The notes beneath the pieces were generated by a model, which was not told the origin of the DNA, did not search any database, and was given only the letters and a program-made list of their open reading frames with translations. The position numbers and the translations under genes were made by a program. DNA of 35,300 nucleotides from Bilabrum cf. latius (lineage: Eukaryota > Bigyra: Bicosoecida > Bigyra > Bicosoecida), in assembly GCA_965178125.1 (NCBI GenBank), contig CBCXTV010000012.1:1-35300 (forward strand), read 5' to 3'. Each line of letters begins with the position of its first letter. Positions within the stretch are counted from its first letter, which is position 1. This document shows, piece by piece, positions 1-7,661 of the stretch.

Positions 1-161
1 CCGCGAGCCTTCGCGCGCAAAGTGTCCCGGTCCAGGCGCGGCCCCATGGTAGGCGCCCGCAGCCTCACTCGCCAGCGCCGCCGCCAGCGCAGGATCCATT
101 TCCGCGGCGGCCTCTCAACACGCCCCCCGATGTGGCCGCCGGCCCCAACGGCGGCGGAGGT
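1..161 (-). pseudogene. Fragment of DDE transposase 5' exon (copy of 19371-19530)
   Basis: The 161 bases match 19371-19530 almost base for base. On the minus strand they encode the Arg/Trp-rich stretch RKWILRWRRRWRVRL and the following RDTLRAKA of the transposase at 18037-20073. The coding sequence upstream of this piece is missing: at 161/162 the match jumps to sequence that in the other copy begins at 21571, so about 2 kb present at 19531-21570 is absent here. The fragment continues leftwards out of the window, which suggests another repeat unit with a transposase gene lies there. Confidence 0.75.
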
Positions 162-242
162 GGACGCTCCGGGCCGGCAACGGTGGATCCTCGCTCAGAG
201 CACGGAGGGCTGGTGCACGGTCCGAAGCGCAGGCGGTCGCAT

Positions 243-347
243 GCCTCATCTTCCAATAAGAAACGCGGGCAGGCGGAAGGTGGCGTTCACTCCTGGGGAA
301 TGCTTGTGTGACTGTGAGAGTGTGTGCAAACCGGAGGAAAAAAAAAA
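243..347. other. 105-base segment replaced by an A-tract in the other copy
   Basis: Between GGTCGCAT and CTTCAGACTATC this copy has 95 bases of complex sequence and ten A residues (338-347). The other copy has only a run of 110 A (21654-21763) at the same place. The two inserts are nearly equal in length although one has almost no sequence complexity. Confidence 0.7.
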
Positions 348-499
348 CTTCAGACTATCACAGCGTCCGAGGACGCAACCTCGAAAGAGGCATCTATGAC
401 GATTATGATCTCGTTGGGAAACTCTCAAATGGAAGCCCAAGAAAATACGACCGCCAAGTCATAAGGCGACAGTGCCAAACAGAAGACGGGCACACACAT

Positions 500-1035
500 G
501 AAACACCGAGCACTGTCCCATTGGAGGCCAAGCGCTCTCCGGCAAAATGCGACATGTGAGTACGTCGTGTCATAGCATCCCCTTACCTGTCAATGTGCAA
601 GGCGAGTCCCCCTCTGATGTCCCTCAGCCTACCATTCGACCGTCAAAGATCCGCCTCGGAGCTGGGCTGGGCCTTCACTTCAACATAGGGACAAGCACTG
701 ACTTGAGACACGCTGCAAACACATGTTGTTCATGCCAGGAGGCTGTGCCATGTCAACACCTTGCTGCCAGTGAGGATGCCCATCCTCTTTCGTTCTACAA
801 GCCCCTGCGCATACCACTCGACCGTCAAAGATCGGCCTCGAAGCCGGGCCCGGCCTTCACAGCAACATAGAGACATCCACGGAAATGAGACACCCCGGAA
901 ACACACATTATTCATGCGAGCGGCCTGTGCCATGTCCACCCTTAGCCGGTCAAGGTGCCATGCCGAGTCACTTGTTCAAGCCTGCGCGCCTGCCACTCGA
1001 CCGTCAGAGATCGCCCTGGAAGCTGGGCAAAACTG
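500..1035. repeat. Three diverged ~180-bp tandem units
   Basis: The phrase CGACCGTCAAAGATC, or CGACCGTCAGAGATC, recurs at about 637, 819 and 998. Each is preceded by a CTGTCAA/GCCATG-type stretch and followed by CCTCGGAGCTGGG-like sequence. Period is about 180 bases with considerable divergence. The same unit occurs at 20500-20770 and in the second 12-kb copy at 21915-22450. In all places it lies just downstream of the stop codon of an alpha-type gene, so it is a 3' flanking spacer. Nothing in it looks coding. Confidence 0.7.
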
Positions 1036-1040
1036 TCCCG

Positions 1041-1133
1041 CGCCCGGGCCTGGCCATGGCCCGGGCCCGAGGCCCGGGCGCCAGGCCCGGGCCAGAGGCC
1101 GGCCCGGGCACCGGGCCCGGGCCCAAAGTTTGA
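1041..1133. repeat. GGCCCGGGCC-rich palindromic tract
   Basis: Overlapping CCCGGGCC and GGCCCGGG words form an almost pure G/C tract with many self-complementary hexamers. The second copy (about 22453-22545) differs by small indels. It lies in the 3' flank of the alpha gene. No coding role is apparent. Confidence 0.7.
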
Positions 1134-1345
1134 CGGCACGAGCAAAGATGTCGGACCTTACTTCTGCGGGCGGGACGTCCGCCCTGTCGGCCCGCATGGG
1201 CAGTTGAGTCCGCCGCCCGGGCGCTTCCCGGGCAGAGGGCGCGCGCTCCCGCGACGGGAGGCGAAGCGCTCACCCTTCGGCGCGGCAAAGCGCTCGCGCG
1301 GGCGAGGCGAAGCGGCCTCGGGCGGCCAAGCACCGGCCGCCGCAC

Positions 1346-1522
1346 TCATCCGGAGGAGAGCTCCTCGTCGGACTCGAGGCCCTCCTGCGCCCAGTCGGGG
1401 CCCAAGAAGTAGTCCCACAAGTGCCGGTTGTAGAGCTGCTTGTAGAGCAAGGCCTCGTGAGGCGCCGCCGTCCGGGCGTCGTCGAGCTCGAGCGCCACCG
1501 GCTTGTACCAGGTAGTGTCCGC
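1346..1522 (-). CDS. Alpha gene, last exon (E), copy 1
   Basis: This minus-strand frame reads like ordinary protein (YKPVALELDD, NRHLWDYFLGPDWAQ, acidic end SDEELSSG) and stops with TGA at 1346-1348, whereas the long frame of the preceding exon degenerates here into proline/arginine-rich shadow sequence. A good acceptor (CACCAAG) precedes it at 1523-1524, behind a C-run on the coding strand (1537-1552) that would serve as pyrimidine tract. The same terminal peptide is intact at 22760-22936, and its last ~20 residues recur at 20879-20943. The function is unknown. The splice position is inferred. Confidence 0.6.
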   Translation of the reverse strand, partial: ADTTWYKPVALELDDARTAAPHEALLYKQLYNRHLWDYFLGPDWAQEGLESDEELSSG

Positions 1523-1536
1523 CTTGGTGTTGGTGG

Positions 1537-1552
1537 GGGGGGGGGGGGGGGG
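1537..1552. repeat. G-run (C-run on the coding strand) in the last intron of alpha
   Basis: There are about 16 G here against about ten at the same place in the second copy (near 22950). On the minus coding strand it is a C tract 15-30 bases before the inferred acceptor of exon E. Confidence 0.8.
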
Positions 1553-1665
1553 AAGAGGGGGAAATGGGTGGGTGGGCTTTGTGGTCGCGGGTGGGGCTGA
1601 GCGGGGGGTTTCTGGGGAGGCAAAGCGCTCTCCCGGTGAGAGCAAAAATCAGAACGCCAATGACC

Positions 1666-3178
1666 GCAACCGCCTCGGCCAACTCAGCGAAGACCCGGCG
1701 CTGGTAGACCGAAATGGCCTGCCGGCGCTTCCGCGCTTGCTCCTTCGTGAGGCGATGGACCACCTCGTCGAGCGCTCGCTCGTCACACACAAGCTGCTCC
1801 GCCAATCGGGTGATAGGGCTGGGTCTCCCCCCCGGGGTGGTGCCGTAGCCCTCGGGATCCTCTCTGAGCATCGCCGGACCGCGGTCCTGGCTCTGGAGCG
1901 GACGAGCTCTCCTCCCCGCGCGGCCAAGCGCTCGCGGACCCGCATGCTGCTCGGACCTTTCCTTCCATGCCCGGCGGGCGGCCTGCTCTTGCTGGTTCGG
2001 GCTCACAGGCGGGCCGATCCATTGACCATGCCAGTCAACCCACCATCTCCGCCACAGCCTCTCCGACCAGGCCGGGTCGGAGACTGCCGTCGGGGGGAGC
2101 TGCGTCTTCCAGTGCAGCCCCGGAGCGCTCAAGTTGAGCTTTTCAAGCCACAGCGGTGGCCCTTTGTCCGTCCACCCGCAGAGGTGCCGCTCGCCCTTTG
2201 CGCAACGGAACCCCTCCCCGACCCAGCTATTCTTCCAGCTGGAGTTGCGGACCCATCGGCCTTTCTCGCACCCGCTCACATGGGCTTCGTACGACCCGGC
2301 GCTCGGCCATAAATAGCAGGCACCTACGGTGTTCTGCGCCCCGCCGGCGAGCCACTGGGCCAGGATAATGTCCAGGTGATTGGGCGTGGACCTTTCGAGC
2401 ACCTCAAGAAAGGCCGCCGCGAAAGTTTTCGTGAAGGCGACGAGGGTCGTGGCATGGCCCGGCTGCCACTTCCTATGGGATTGGCCCTCCCAACAAAGCC
2501 ACACGAAGTTCCCACGACCTTGGCGCGCCGCTGCGGTCGCGATGTGGATCAGATCCACGAGCTCCTGCGACGGTTTCGCCTTCGGAGGCTTGTGCTTCCA
2601 TCCCAGGAAGCACCTTTGCTGCGCCTTTTTGGACGCTTGGGACACCCGGAACTTTTTCGCCTGCCGCTCGTGCCCGTCTGTGCCCGGCGCGGCCGGCGGG
2701 TCTCTCCCCTCGGTTTTGGCGGAGGTCCCAACGGTCTGGGGCGAAGCGCTCCCAGCTGAGCCCGGCAAAGCGCTCGGGGCGGAGGGCGTCACTTGGCCGA
2801 CGTCGTTTTCCTGTTTTTCCTCCTTCGTCGTGGGTGCTGTCGGTCCCGCAGCAGCGGGTGGGGAGGAGGCGGGAGGCGAAGCGCTCTCCCCGGTTCGCTC
2901 CGGCGCGCTCGGTTGCGCGCTCTGGGTTCCCGAGGGGGCGCCCCGAGGTTCCGACCCCGCCCCTGTCGCCGGCTCTTCCCTCGTCGACACGAAGAGGGCG
3001 CGGACGTCCTCGTGGAGCTGCTGCGAGATCGTCTTGCCAGCGAAGCTGCCCCAGTGTCGGTTTCTGTCCGCCCAGCAATCCTTCTCGTACATGCGGTAGT
3101 CGCCTTCGGCCAGGATGAACAACGTGTCTTCCGCATAAGAGACAGCCGGGGGTCGACGCAATGCCGAAGGAGTATGTC
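1666..3178 (-). CDS. Alpha gene, main exon (D), tryptophan-rich hypothetical protein, copy 1
   Basis: This is an open minus-strand frame of about 500 codons. Order from the N-terminus: a globular start (DILLRHC, GDYRMYEKDCWAD), a Ser/Pro/Ala/Glu low-complexity linker, a Lys-rich piece (KKFRVSQASKKAQQR), then a segment unusually rich in Trp and Cys (NFVWLCWEG, CEKGRWVRNSSWKNSWVG, RHLCGWTDKGPPLWLEKL, RLWRRWWVDWHGQW), then a charged helix (ERALDEVVHRLTKEQARKRRQ). I recognise no family. An acceptor CATCCAAG precedes the exon; in-frame stops lie upstream of it. The frame is crossed by a 103-bp dispersed element (1868-1970), and four AAGCGCTC motifs fall inside it, read as ESAS/SALP. Relative to the second copy there is a 9-for-1 base change near 3135. 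The 3' boundary, near 1666, is uncertain. Confidence 0.6.
1868..1970. repeat. 103-bp dispersed element inside alpha exon D
   Basis: The block runs from GCATCGCCGGACCGCGGTCC to CCTTTCCTTCCATGCC. It recurs at 11986-12088, in altered form at about 8377-8448 and 8613-8727, and at matching places in the second 12-kb copy (23275-23376, 29790-29860, 30020-30142, 33384-33485). Here it sits in the coding frame and adds a peptide (KERSEQHAGPRALG); elsewhere it lies in spacers. It always contains one AAGCGCTC motif. Confidence 0.8.
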
Positions 3179-3261
3179 CTTGGATGGAAATGGTTATCAA
3201 AACAGGCCTGCAGGCCCCCCTCCCCCCCCCCCCCCCCCAAAAAAAAAAAGGCCTCGAGGCC

Positions 3262-3441
3262 CCAAGATTTTTCTCTGGTCTAATCGTCCTTCCAGAAGTG
3301 GAAGACGGCGTGCCTCCTCTCGCAAGCGGGCTCTCTTGACGCCGCCCGTCCCACCATTTCCACACACTGGCAGGGGCGGAATCTCATCATGTACGGGAGG
3401 GTCGCGACCTCGGCTTCGTCCTCGTGGGTGAGCGTCATCAC
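3262..3441 (-). CDS. Alpha gene, exon C (tentative), copy 1
   Basis: Downstream of an AG at 3442-3443, the frame VMTLTHEDEAEVATLPYM then RFRPCQCVEMVGR looks protein-like. Two other frames are also open here (one begins MPQGDDAHPRG), and a donor could lie at GTGTGTGG inside the segment. Against the second copy (24836 downwards) there are small indels, so the frame is not secure. Position between the shared exon B and exon D suggests it is the first alpha-specific exon. Confidence 0.35.
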
Positions 3442-3730
3442 CTTGAGGCATGGCTCGGGTGTCCAATGGCCCCGGGGCTAAGCGCTCCCGGTTCACCGGG
3501 CCACGCGCTCGCGGCGCTGCCGGGGCCAAGCGCTCCCGGCTTCACTGTCGCCTTCTCGGGCCCCCGCACCCCGCGCCACTTCCCACCCGGCCCGGCGCTC
3601 CCACCCCAAGAAGGCCCTCCGCCCGTCCCGCCCTGTTCCCGGATTCCCCCCCGCCCCACCGCCCGCCCGGCCCGGCCCGAGGGAACGGACCCACCCAAGA
3701 CATATGCACGACAACAACATGAACCTGCAC

Positions 3731-4083
3731 TGGCCGCCCTTCGATGACCTTCAACGTCGACTGCGGGTTGAACCTCGCCGGGGCGCTGTTCAACTGCGTC
3801 CGCGCGTACTCCGCCGCGAAGAACTGCAGGTCATCATGGATCTTCTTCGCCGCCGGGCTCGTCGGGTCCAATGCTTTCCCATCAGCTTCTGCCACTCCTG
3901 CTCAGTGTAGGCCTCGGCGCCGCCGGACTGGTAATTCGTGACTTCGTGCACGAACGCCATCCTCGTCTCCTTCTCCGCCTCCTCCCATCGCTTCTGGCGC
4001 TCGTCCGTCGTGAGGAGGTTCTCCCTCTGGTGCCGGCCTTTCACCTGCTTCAGCCAGTCGTCGCCGGACCCGCCGGACGCCAT
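3731..4083 (-). CDS. Shared 5' exon B, hypothetical protein, alpha copy 1
   Basis: Starts at ATG 4083 in a strong context (CCCCGCCATGG). It encodes a charged, mostly helical segment (MASGGSGDDWLKQVKGRHQ, TTDERQKRWEEAEKETRMAF, SPAAKKIHDDLQFFAAEYAR). Near-identical copies lie at 6292-6639, 25126-25478, 27662-28015 and 34748-35101. This copy has one C fewer in the run near 3879 than its paralogues, which breaks the frame at QKLMGK. A likely donor GTGCAGG follows at 3730. No known domain recognised. It could be the start of a separate gene or the second exon of the gene beginning at 4644. Confidence 0.6.
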
Positions 4084-4142
4084 GGCGGGGCGCGCTCGCG
4101 CCCCAAGGGGTCCACTGGCGGCTAAGCGCTCGCCGTGCCGAC

Positions 4143-4197
4143 GCGGCTGAAACGATGGCCACGAGCGCGGGCGGAGGCGACTCACCAGACACCGGAC
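4143..4197. other. 55-bp presence/absence segment with intron-like signals
   Basis: This segment is present here and at about 25539-25592 but absent from the beta copies (after 6699, 28075 and 35160). On the minus strand it contains GTGAGT (4180-4185) and TTTCAG (4147-4152), the ends of a possible 39-base intron. The indel ends share GAC, so a simple microhomology deletion is also possible. Confidence 0.5.
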
Positions 4198-4284
4198 TTT
4201 CCTTGTCATGCAAGATGCCCGGGAAGCCCCCGGCATGGACGGCAAAGCGCTCGCCCTGTGCCGGGGTGATCTCCGTCCCTGAGA

Positions 4285-4644
4285 TCATGGCCAGAGGACA
4301 CCCTTCTGCTTCAAATTCACTTCGCGCAAGCGTGCCCCCCCCCCCGGCATGCCCACACCGAGCAATGCACACCGCTGCTGGAACTCCCAGCAATCCCTCC
4401 CTGCGACGGGCAACTTGGCATTCGGATGCCTCCGGTCCAACCACAGCATGTAACTTCGCAAGCGTTTGTCTTGCGTCTCGAAATTCCATGTCTCCCCGGG
4501 CTGTACCGGCTCCAAAGGCCCCATCATGCCATCGAGCAAACATGGCTGTCCAGGACCCCGCTTTTGCACCCATGCTAGGTACTGCCTCAGGCCCTCCGGG
4601 CCCGCTCGCCCGGAGAGTTCGCCCATGAGCCCTGACTGCGCCAT
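4285..4644 (-). CDS. Shared 5' exon A, hypothetical protein, alpha copy 1
   Basis: ATG at 4644 stands in a good context (GAACATGGC) 16 bases after a conserved acceptor GTGTCTGCAG. The frame of 119 codons (MAQSGLMGELSGRAG, LRQYLAWVQKR, ETWNFETQDKRLRSYMLWL, LPVAGRDCWEFQQRC) ends in TGA at 4285-4287. A GT shortly before that stop (LKQK then GTGTCC) could be a donor joining it to exon B. Copies: 6786-7142 intact, 25711-26037 frameshifted, 28162-28518 with two compensating indels, and the tail at 35248-35300 cut by the window edge. The tryptophan-rich composition resembles exon D. Function unknown. Confidence 0.6.
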   Translation of the reverse strand: MAQSGLMGELSGRAGPEGLRQYLAWVQKRGPGQPCLLDGMMGPLEPVQPGETWNFETQDKRLRSYMLWLDRRHPNAKLPVAGRDCWEFQQRCALLGVGMPGGGARLREVNLKQKGVLWP

Positions 4645-4766
4645 GTTCGAACCGCCGCGTCTGCAGACACCCTTGTTACTCCAAGCGTGACGACCTCATG
4701 CGTCGACAAGCTCGAATGCGAAAAGAACATGACGCACACGGAGACCCACAAAAAAAAAACACATGC
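4645..4766 (-). promoter_or_regulatory. Conserved gene-start module with splice-acceptor motif
   Basis: Immediately upstream of the ATG lie GGTTCGAACA, then GTGTCTGCAG (acceptor AG at 4661-4662), TGGAGTAAC, and a conserved stretch including CATGTTCTTTTCGCATTCGAGC. The module precedes all exon A copies (7143-7261, 26038-26155, 28519-28637). In diverged form (GTGTCAG, TGGAGTAAC, TTCGAACA) it also precedes a different first exon at 13165-13290. A short leader after an AG would suit spliced-leader trans-splicing, which is universal in dinoflagellates; that role is an inference. Confidence 0.5.
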
Positions 4767-5028
4767 AACTACCTGAGGTCGATGGGAGAGGTTTGCCCTG
4801 AACGCCACAGCCACCAAGGGGTCGCACCCAGCCAACAACGCGTTGCCACCCAGGTGTCGGGACAGTCCCGGCGCTGGTCTTCCTCCGCACCGCGGCCAAG
4901 CGCTCGCGCCTCCGGGTGCGCGGCGAAGCGCTCGCGCTATCCATGTACTTTCTCCGGTTGCACCGTCGCCGGCGCGGGGCCGGCAACAGCAGCGCGCCCG
5001 CATGGGACGACCTTTCCGGCACGCAGGC

Positions 5029-5268
5029 GGCCCCGATTTTGGGGCTGGATTTTGGCCCCGAAATCTGCGGGCCAAAGGGTGTCCCCCAACTGTTGGCGAT
5101 CCCCTCTTTCGAGCACACCTTTCGGGACCAAAATCCGGCCCCGAAAACAAGCCCGCCCAAGGGCGCTTTGCGTCACGCTACTGTGGGGTCCTCGAGGGGC
5201 CCAAAAAAACGAACCGGGGACGGGACCCGAAAAGGGTCGCGACCGGGGCCCCTTTTCAGGGGCCGTGG
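5029..5268. repeat. Hairpin-rich spacer repeat R, copy 1
   Basis: A 240-bp GC-rich block lies between a beta stop codon (5401) and the alpha start (4644). It contains several short perfect hairpins: GGCCCC-GATTTT-GGGGC near its start, GACCC-GAAAA-GGGTC and GGCCCC-TTTTCA-GGGGCC near its end. Related copies: 8776-9019, 12090-12331, 13546-13780, 26418-26656, 30195-30435 and 33494-33730; the 12-kb and 13.5-kb ones are strongly diverged. The word GGCCCCGAAATC (5054-5065) is shared with the hairpin element at 19205-19341. Confidence 0.8.
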
Positions 5269-5400
5269 TCTCATGAGAGCTAGACTGATGTTCACCTGGA
5301 GGTGAGGCCCTGCCTCGGCCCGACAAGCGAAGCGCTCCGTCTCCCCGCTCCACCCGGGTCGGCCCATGCGGAATCCGGCGGCCGTGGCAGTTGGCGGTAG

Positions 5401-5993
5401 TCAGTGACCCAGGATGGGCCTCGAGATGGGGCCGGCGAAGCGCTCGCCCTGTGGTCCCTGCGATAGGAAGAGCTGGGAATGGCGCCTCTTCTTTCCCTGC
5501 GTCTGCTGAGAACCGGCGGCTGCAGCAGCGTCGCGGGCTGCGGGGCTGCTTGACGCAGCCCCTGTCGCGCTGCTGGGGCCCAGCGTCCGGGACTCAGAGC
5601 CGGCGCCTGCGGCTGGGGCTGGTGCTGCGGTGCTGCTGCACGCAGCCTCTGTGGCCCTGCCATGGCCCAACGCCAGCGGCTCAGTCGGCTGAGGCTGCTT
5701 CTGTGGCGCATCGACCTTCTTCGGCAAGCCCCATTTCTTCACATAGCTCCAAGCCCGAAAGTCCGCGTCCGTCCACAAGCCCTCCTTCCAAGTCCGCCAA
5801 TCATTGCCGTCCCACTTCTGGGCGCGGCGCCAAGCTGCCTCCCACTCCTCCTTCTCTTGTGGGGTCCAGTCGCGCTCAGCCGCTGCAACGCCCTCGCCGC
5901 GGTGGCCTTCATCGACGCGGCCCGTCGTGCTCCCCTCGAGCCGAGTGACGCGGAGGCCCATCCTCGCCAAGTGAGCGCCCAAGTCGTCATCAC
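5401..5993 (-). CDS. Beta 3' module, hypothetical protein, copy 1
   Basis: The frame starts after a possible acceptor CATGCCTCAAG and reads DDLGAHLARMGLRVTRLEG, then a tryptophan-rich segment (TPQEKEEWEAAWRRAQKWDGNDW, WKEGLWTDADFRAWSYVKKWG), a Pro/Ala/Ser-rich linker, GKKRR, and ends PISRPILGH with TGA at 5401-5403. The tail is written by the dispersed 23-base motif (5462-5484) and one AAGCGCTC motif. Copies at 26779-27372 (several frameshifts) and 33864-34457; related body at 7662-8286. It lies downstream of the same exons A and B that precede alpha. No family recognised; repeated W-x6-W spacing suggests a small helical domain. Confidence 0.6.
5462..5484 (+). repeat. Dispersed 23-nt motif M23 (nine sites)
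   Basis: The core GATAGGAAGAGCTGGGAAT is followed by GGCG or AGCG. Sites, all on the plus strand: 5462, 9204, 10072, 10687, 26840, 30621, 31489, 32087 and 33925. The flanks at 5462, 10072 and 10687 are unrelated, so the motif is conserved independently of its surroundings. On the minus strand it reads ATTCCCAGCTCTTCCTATC, which contains a possible acceptor TTCCCAG. Confidence 0.85.
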
Positions 5994-6291
5994 CTTGAGG
6001 CATGGCTCGGGTGTCCAATGGCCCCGGGGCTAAGCGCTCCCGGTTCACCGGGCCACGCGCTCGCGGCGCTGCCGGGGCCAAGCGCTCCCGGCTTCACTGT
6101 CGCCTTCTCGGGCCCCCGCACCCCGCGCCACTTCCCACCCGGCCCGGCGCTCCCACCCCAAGAAGGCCCTCCGCCCGTCCCGCCCTGTTCCCGGATTCCC
6201 CCCCGCTCCACCGCCCGCCCGGCCCGGCCCGAGGGAACGGACCCACCCAAGACATATGGACGACAACAACATGAACCTGCACTGGCCGCCC

Positions 6292-6639
6292 CTAGTCGAT
6301 GACCTTCAACGTCGACTGCGGGTTGAACCTCGCCGGGGCGCTGTTCAACTGCGTCCGCGCGTACTCCGCCGCGAAGAACTGCAGGTCATCATGGATCTTC
6401 TTCGCCGCCGGGCTCGTCGGGTCCAATGCTTCCCCCATCAGCTTCTGCCACTCCTGCTCAGTGTAGGCCTCGGCGCCGCCGGACTGGTAGTTCGTGACTT
6501 CGTGCACGAACGCCATCCTCGTCTCCTTCTCCGCCTCCTCCCATCGCTTCTGGCGCTCGTCCGTCGTGAGGAGGTTCTCCTTCTGGTGCCGGCCTTTCAC
6601 CAGCTTCAGCCAGTCGTCGCCGGACCCGCCGGACGCCAT
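6292..6639 (-). CDS. Shared 5' exon B, beta copy 1
   Basis: ATG at 6639, same strong context as the alpha copy. The frame is intact through QKLMGEALDPTSPAAKKIHDD and STLKVI, then ends in TAG at 6292-6294 because this copy reads CCCCTAGTCGATG where the others read CCCTTCGATG. If a donor is used just past this point, as in other copies, the mature message may avoid the stop or the copy may be broken. It is followed by the same GC-rich intron-like stretch as in alpha (5994-6282) and then by the beta module. Confidence 0.55.
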   Translation of the reverse strand: MASGGSGDDWLKLVKGRHQKENLLTTDERQKRWEEAEKETRMAFVHEVTNYQSGGAEAYTEQEWQKLMGEALDPTSPAAKKIHDDLQFFAAEYARTQLNSAPARFNPQSTLKVID

Positions 6640-6785
6640 GGCGGGGCGCGCTCGCGCCCCAAGGGGTCGACTGGCGGCTAAGCGCTCGCCGTGCCGACTT
6701 TCCTTGTCATGCAAGATGCCCGGGAAGCCCCCGGCATGGACGGCAAAGCGCTCGCCCTGTGCCGGGGTGATCTCCGTCCCTGAGA

Positions 6786-7142
6786 TCATGGCCAGAGGAC
6801 ACCCTTCTGCTTCAAATTCACTTCGCGCAAGCGTGCCCCCCCTGGCATGCCCACACCAAGCCATGCACACCGCTGCTGGAACTCCCAGCAATCCCTCCCT
6901 GCGACGGGCAACTTGGCATTCGGATGCCTCCGGTCCAACCACAGCATGTAACTTCGCAAGCGTTTGTCTTGCGTCTCGAAATTCCATGTCTCCCCGGGCT
7001 GTACCGGCTCCAAAGGCCCCATCATGCCATCGAGCAACCATGGCTGTCCAGGACCCCGCTTTTGCACCCATGCCAGGTACTGCCTCAGGCCCTCCGGGCC
7101 CGCTCGCCCGGAGAGTTCGCCCATGAGCCCTGACTGCGCCAT
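6786..7142 (-). CDS. Shared 5' exon A, beta copy 1
   Basis: 118 codons from ATG 7142 to TGA at 6786-6788, one codon shorter than the alpha copy because of a shorter C-run near 6840. Sequence otherwise nearly identical (MAQSGLMGELSGRAG, ETWNFETQDKRLRSYMLWL). The same conserved upstream module is present up to 7261, where similarity to the alpha upstream region stops abruptly and a different spacer begins. Confidence 0.6.
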   Translation of the reverse strand: MAQSGLMGELSGRAGPEGLRQYLAWVQKRGPGQPWLLDGMMGPLEPVQPGETWNFETQDKRLRSYMLWLDRRHPNAKLPVAGRDCWEFQQRCAWLGVGMPGGARLREVNLKQKGVLWP

Positions 7143-7264
7143 GTTCGAACCGCCGCGTCTGCAGACACCCTTGTTACTCCAAGCGTGACGACCTCATGCG
7201 TCGACAAGCTCGAATGCGAAAAGAACATGACGCACACGGAGACCCACAAAAAAACACATGCGGT

Positions 7265-7430
7265 CCCAGAAAGGATGCGGTGCCACCTGGCCCAACACGA
7301 GCTGGTGTACTAGGCGTGCGCGGCGCTACGCCGAGTTTAAGGTGCCGATCAGCTTCCTCTGCAACCGCTACGCCACCTGGACCCCTGCCACACAGAGAGA
7401 CGCCCGGTCCCTGCCACACAGAGCCACGCG
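7265..7430. repeat. Spacer repeat P (first of three in this copy)
   Basis: The block runs from CCCAGAAAGGATGCGG to GACGCCCGGTCCCTGCCACAC. It recurs at 9272-9427 and, in part, at 9722-9805, and at 28640-28800, 30685-30840 and 31140-31225. The plus-strand frame KVPISFLCNRYATWTPATQRDA is the best conserved, but no copy has a clear start or stop, so coding is not claimed. Confidence 0.6.
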
Positions 7431-7439
7431 GGCGGGCGA

Positions 7440-7530
7440 GCGGCCGCCCGCGCGGCCGGGCGGCCGGGCGGCCGGGCGGCCGGGCGGCCGGGCAGGCGGG
7501 CGGACGGCCGGGCGGGCGGGAGGGCGGGCG
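7440..7530. repeat. GGCCGGGC octamer microsatellite
   Basis: About five perfect tandem GGCCGGGC units followed by degenerate GGGCGGGC sequence. The second copy is at about 28818-28905. It lies in the spacer between two minus-strand genes; no coding frame is supported. Confidence 0.85.
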
Positions 7531-7661
7531 GCTCGCGTTACGAAGGTGGGCTCCAAATCCACACTCAATTGACCTAGGCCTTCTTTTGCCGATCTCTAAA
7601 GCGATCGCACCGCGGAGTGAGCGCCTCGCGTCGCGGGGCGATGGGCTCCCGCCGTCGCCGA

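Noticed and set aside
1158-1345. C-terminal extension of the long alpha frame beyond exon E
   Set aside because: This frame runs through proline/arginine-rich shadow sequence and palindromic GC tract; the terminal peptide ending SDEELSSG in another frame is conserved in three places.
3222-3249. C-run/A-run junction as a mobile-element end
   Set aside because: It is length-variable between copies and lies in an intron-like segment; slippage explains it.
4640-4680. GTTCGAACC as a tRNA T-loop
   Set aside because: No pairing T-stem, anticodon arm or acceptor stem could be drawn around it; it is part of the gene-start module.
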